Source: Rosistilla ulvae (GTDB taxonomy: Bacteria; Planctomycetota; Planctomycetia; Pirellulales; Pirellulaceae). Taken from it: 64,000 bases of DNA. This document shows, piece after piece, positions 63,396-64,000 of the stretch. The first letter of the stretch is position 1; every line of letters starts with the position of its first letter. A program made the position numbers and the translations under genes. The DNA lies in NCBI RefSeq assembly GCF_007741475.1, contig NZ_CP036261.1, forward strand, positions 2,790,001 through 2,854,000, in the 5' to 3' direction. Below the pieces are notes generated by a model that saw only the letters and a list, made by a program, of their open reading frames with translations, was not told the DNA's origin and ran no database searches.

Positions 63396-64000
63396 ATGAC
63401 ACACACATCGGTTTCCCACGAAACGCTAACGATTGGCGAGAAGCGATACCAGATTCTCGACCGGTTGCCGAACAGTTCGGTCGTCTGCGGCTATCGCGCT
63501 CTGGATCTTCATTCCGGCGAACGCGTCGTGTTGCGGCAAGTGCCGAAGCGGCAGTTCCGCGATAGCGGCCTTGCGCGATTCATGAACGAAGCCCGGCTGA
63601 CGTCGGGACTTTCTTGCGATACCTATTCACGTCCGTTGGAATTCCAGCTCTGCGAAGATCACTTGCGGTTGGTCTACGCCGAGGTGCCGGGGACGTTATT
63701 GTCGGCGCGGATTGGCAACGCCCGATTTACGCCACGCGATACGATGCGGATCGCCCGCGATCTGCTGATAGCTCTCGACGACGTCCATCAGATCGGCTGT
63801 ATCCAACGCGATCTCCGCCCATCGAAGATCGTGATCCGCCCCGATGGACTCGCGGTCTTGTGCGGTTACCTGCCGCTGAGGTCTCCCGACGGGCTCGGCA
63901 GCGATGACGATTTGAGCCGCGAGTACGCGTCGTATATGTCCCCCGAACTCTCGGGAGTCATCGATCACGACATCGGTGAAGTCTCCGATCTCTATTCGCT
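63396..64000 (+). CDS. Protein kinase-like protein, probably a pseudokinase (3' end outside window)
   Basis: The frame from ATG 63396 runs off the window after about 201 residues. It reads MTHTSVSHETLTIGEKRYQI, then LDRLPNSSVVCGYRALDLHS where a glycine-rich loop is expected. The beta-3 lysine position is Arg47 (VVLRQV). The catalytic-loop equivalent is IQRDLRPSKIVI, with Gln137 for His but Asp139 kept. The DFG segment is replaced by AVLCGYL, with no aspartate. Later kinase elements survive (MSPELSG, DLYSL). This pattern fits a pseudokinase of the Hanks Ser/Thr type rather than an active enzyme. No ribosome site stands out, and an earlier start is not excluded. Confidence 0.75.
   Translation, partial: MTHTSVSHETLTIGEKRYQILDRLPNSSVVCGYRALDLHSGERVVLRQVPKRQFRDSGLARFMNEARLTSGLSCDTYSRPLEFQLCEDHLRLVYAEVPGTLLSARIGNARFTPRDTMRIARDLLIALDDVHQIGCIQRDLRPSKIVIRPDGLAVLCGYLPLRSPDGLGSDDDLSREYASYMSPELSGVIDHDIGEVSDLYS

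Noticed and set aside
63161-63565. 134-codon frame overlapping the start of the kinase-like gene
   Set aside because: Its product is arginine-rich and the overlapping frame from 63396 has clear kinase-fold sequence.

Overview
The window (about 58-60% G+C by eye) looks like a chromosome segment of a planctomycete of the Pirellulaceae (Rhodopirellula / Rosistilla / Roseimaritima-like). Grounds seen in the sequence: an LEPRxLL-like N-terminal motif (LESRQLLAADL) on a giant surface protein, a formylglycine sulfatase, a DUF1573 secreted protein with the SCGCTTP motif, an ECF sigma factor overlapping a membrane Ser/Thr kinase, and tetrahydromethanopterin-type C1 genes (fae, methylene-H4MPT dehydrogenase), which among bacteria are found in planctomycetes and methylotrophs. 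There is no rRNA, tRNA, CRISPR or prophage. The content is mostly ordinary chromosomal genes, plus one prominent non-coding repeat array.

Layout. 1-9.4 kb: 3' half of NAD-dependent DNA ligase, a secreted sulfatase, and a 1967-residue surface protein with dockerin-like, cadherin-like, SdrD-B-like, FG-GAP and Calx-beta modules ending in a metzincin-type zinc motif. 9.4-13 kb: a GNAT acetyltransferase, then a C1 cluster: an ATP-grasp ligase divergent from fae and mtdC. 13-18 kb: pyruvate phosphate dikinase, a SlyD-type isomerase and an HEXXH/HEAT-repeat protein. 18-21 kb: tightly coupled reverse-strand operon scpA - RNase Z-like - hemW. 21-24.6 kb: ilvN/ilvH and ilvC, then the DUF1573 protein. 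25-27.3 kb: a conserved nuclease-like unknown, a ~950-bp array of six perfect 21-bp-arm inverted repeats at ~160-bp spacing, and pyrE.

27.4-34.3 kb: a secreted unknown, a GT4 glycosyltransferase, rsmH, and the kinase/ECF sigma pair. 34.6-41.2 kb: pyruvate carboxylase, a two-lobed trypsin/PDZ protein with an EF-hand, and a cytoplasmic unknown. 41.3-47.7 kb: a lipoprotein, FkbM methyltransferase coupled to panB, a TPR-like secreted protein with a Wza-type polysaccharide export protein, and a calcineurin-type phosphatase. 48-54.9 kb: a membrane VWA protein, a MazG-like pyrophosphohydrolase, a large periplasmic unknown, a small unknown and DUF1569. 54.9-57.3 kb: flgK and flgN. 57.6-60 kb: MoxR ATPase and DUF58 protein. 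60-62.9 kb: a FadL-type outer-membrane protein and a hotdog-methyltransferase fusion. The window ends inside a protein kinase-like gene that has lost the usual catalytic residues.

How the genes fit together: ppdK and pyc both act at the pyruvate/PEP/oxaloacetate node; ilvN-ilvC make branched-chain amino acids; panB draws on the valine-pathway ketoacid; fae/mtdC/ATP-grasp belong to H4MPT-linked formaldehyde handling; GT4, FkbM and the Wza pair suggest exopolysaccharide; the sulfatase and giant surface protein fit growth on sulfated marine polysaccharides. Starts were chosen from conserved N-termini, Shine-Dalgarno-like sequences and overlaps. Functions come from recognised motifs, without database searches.
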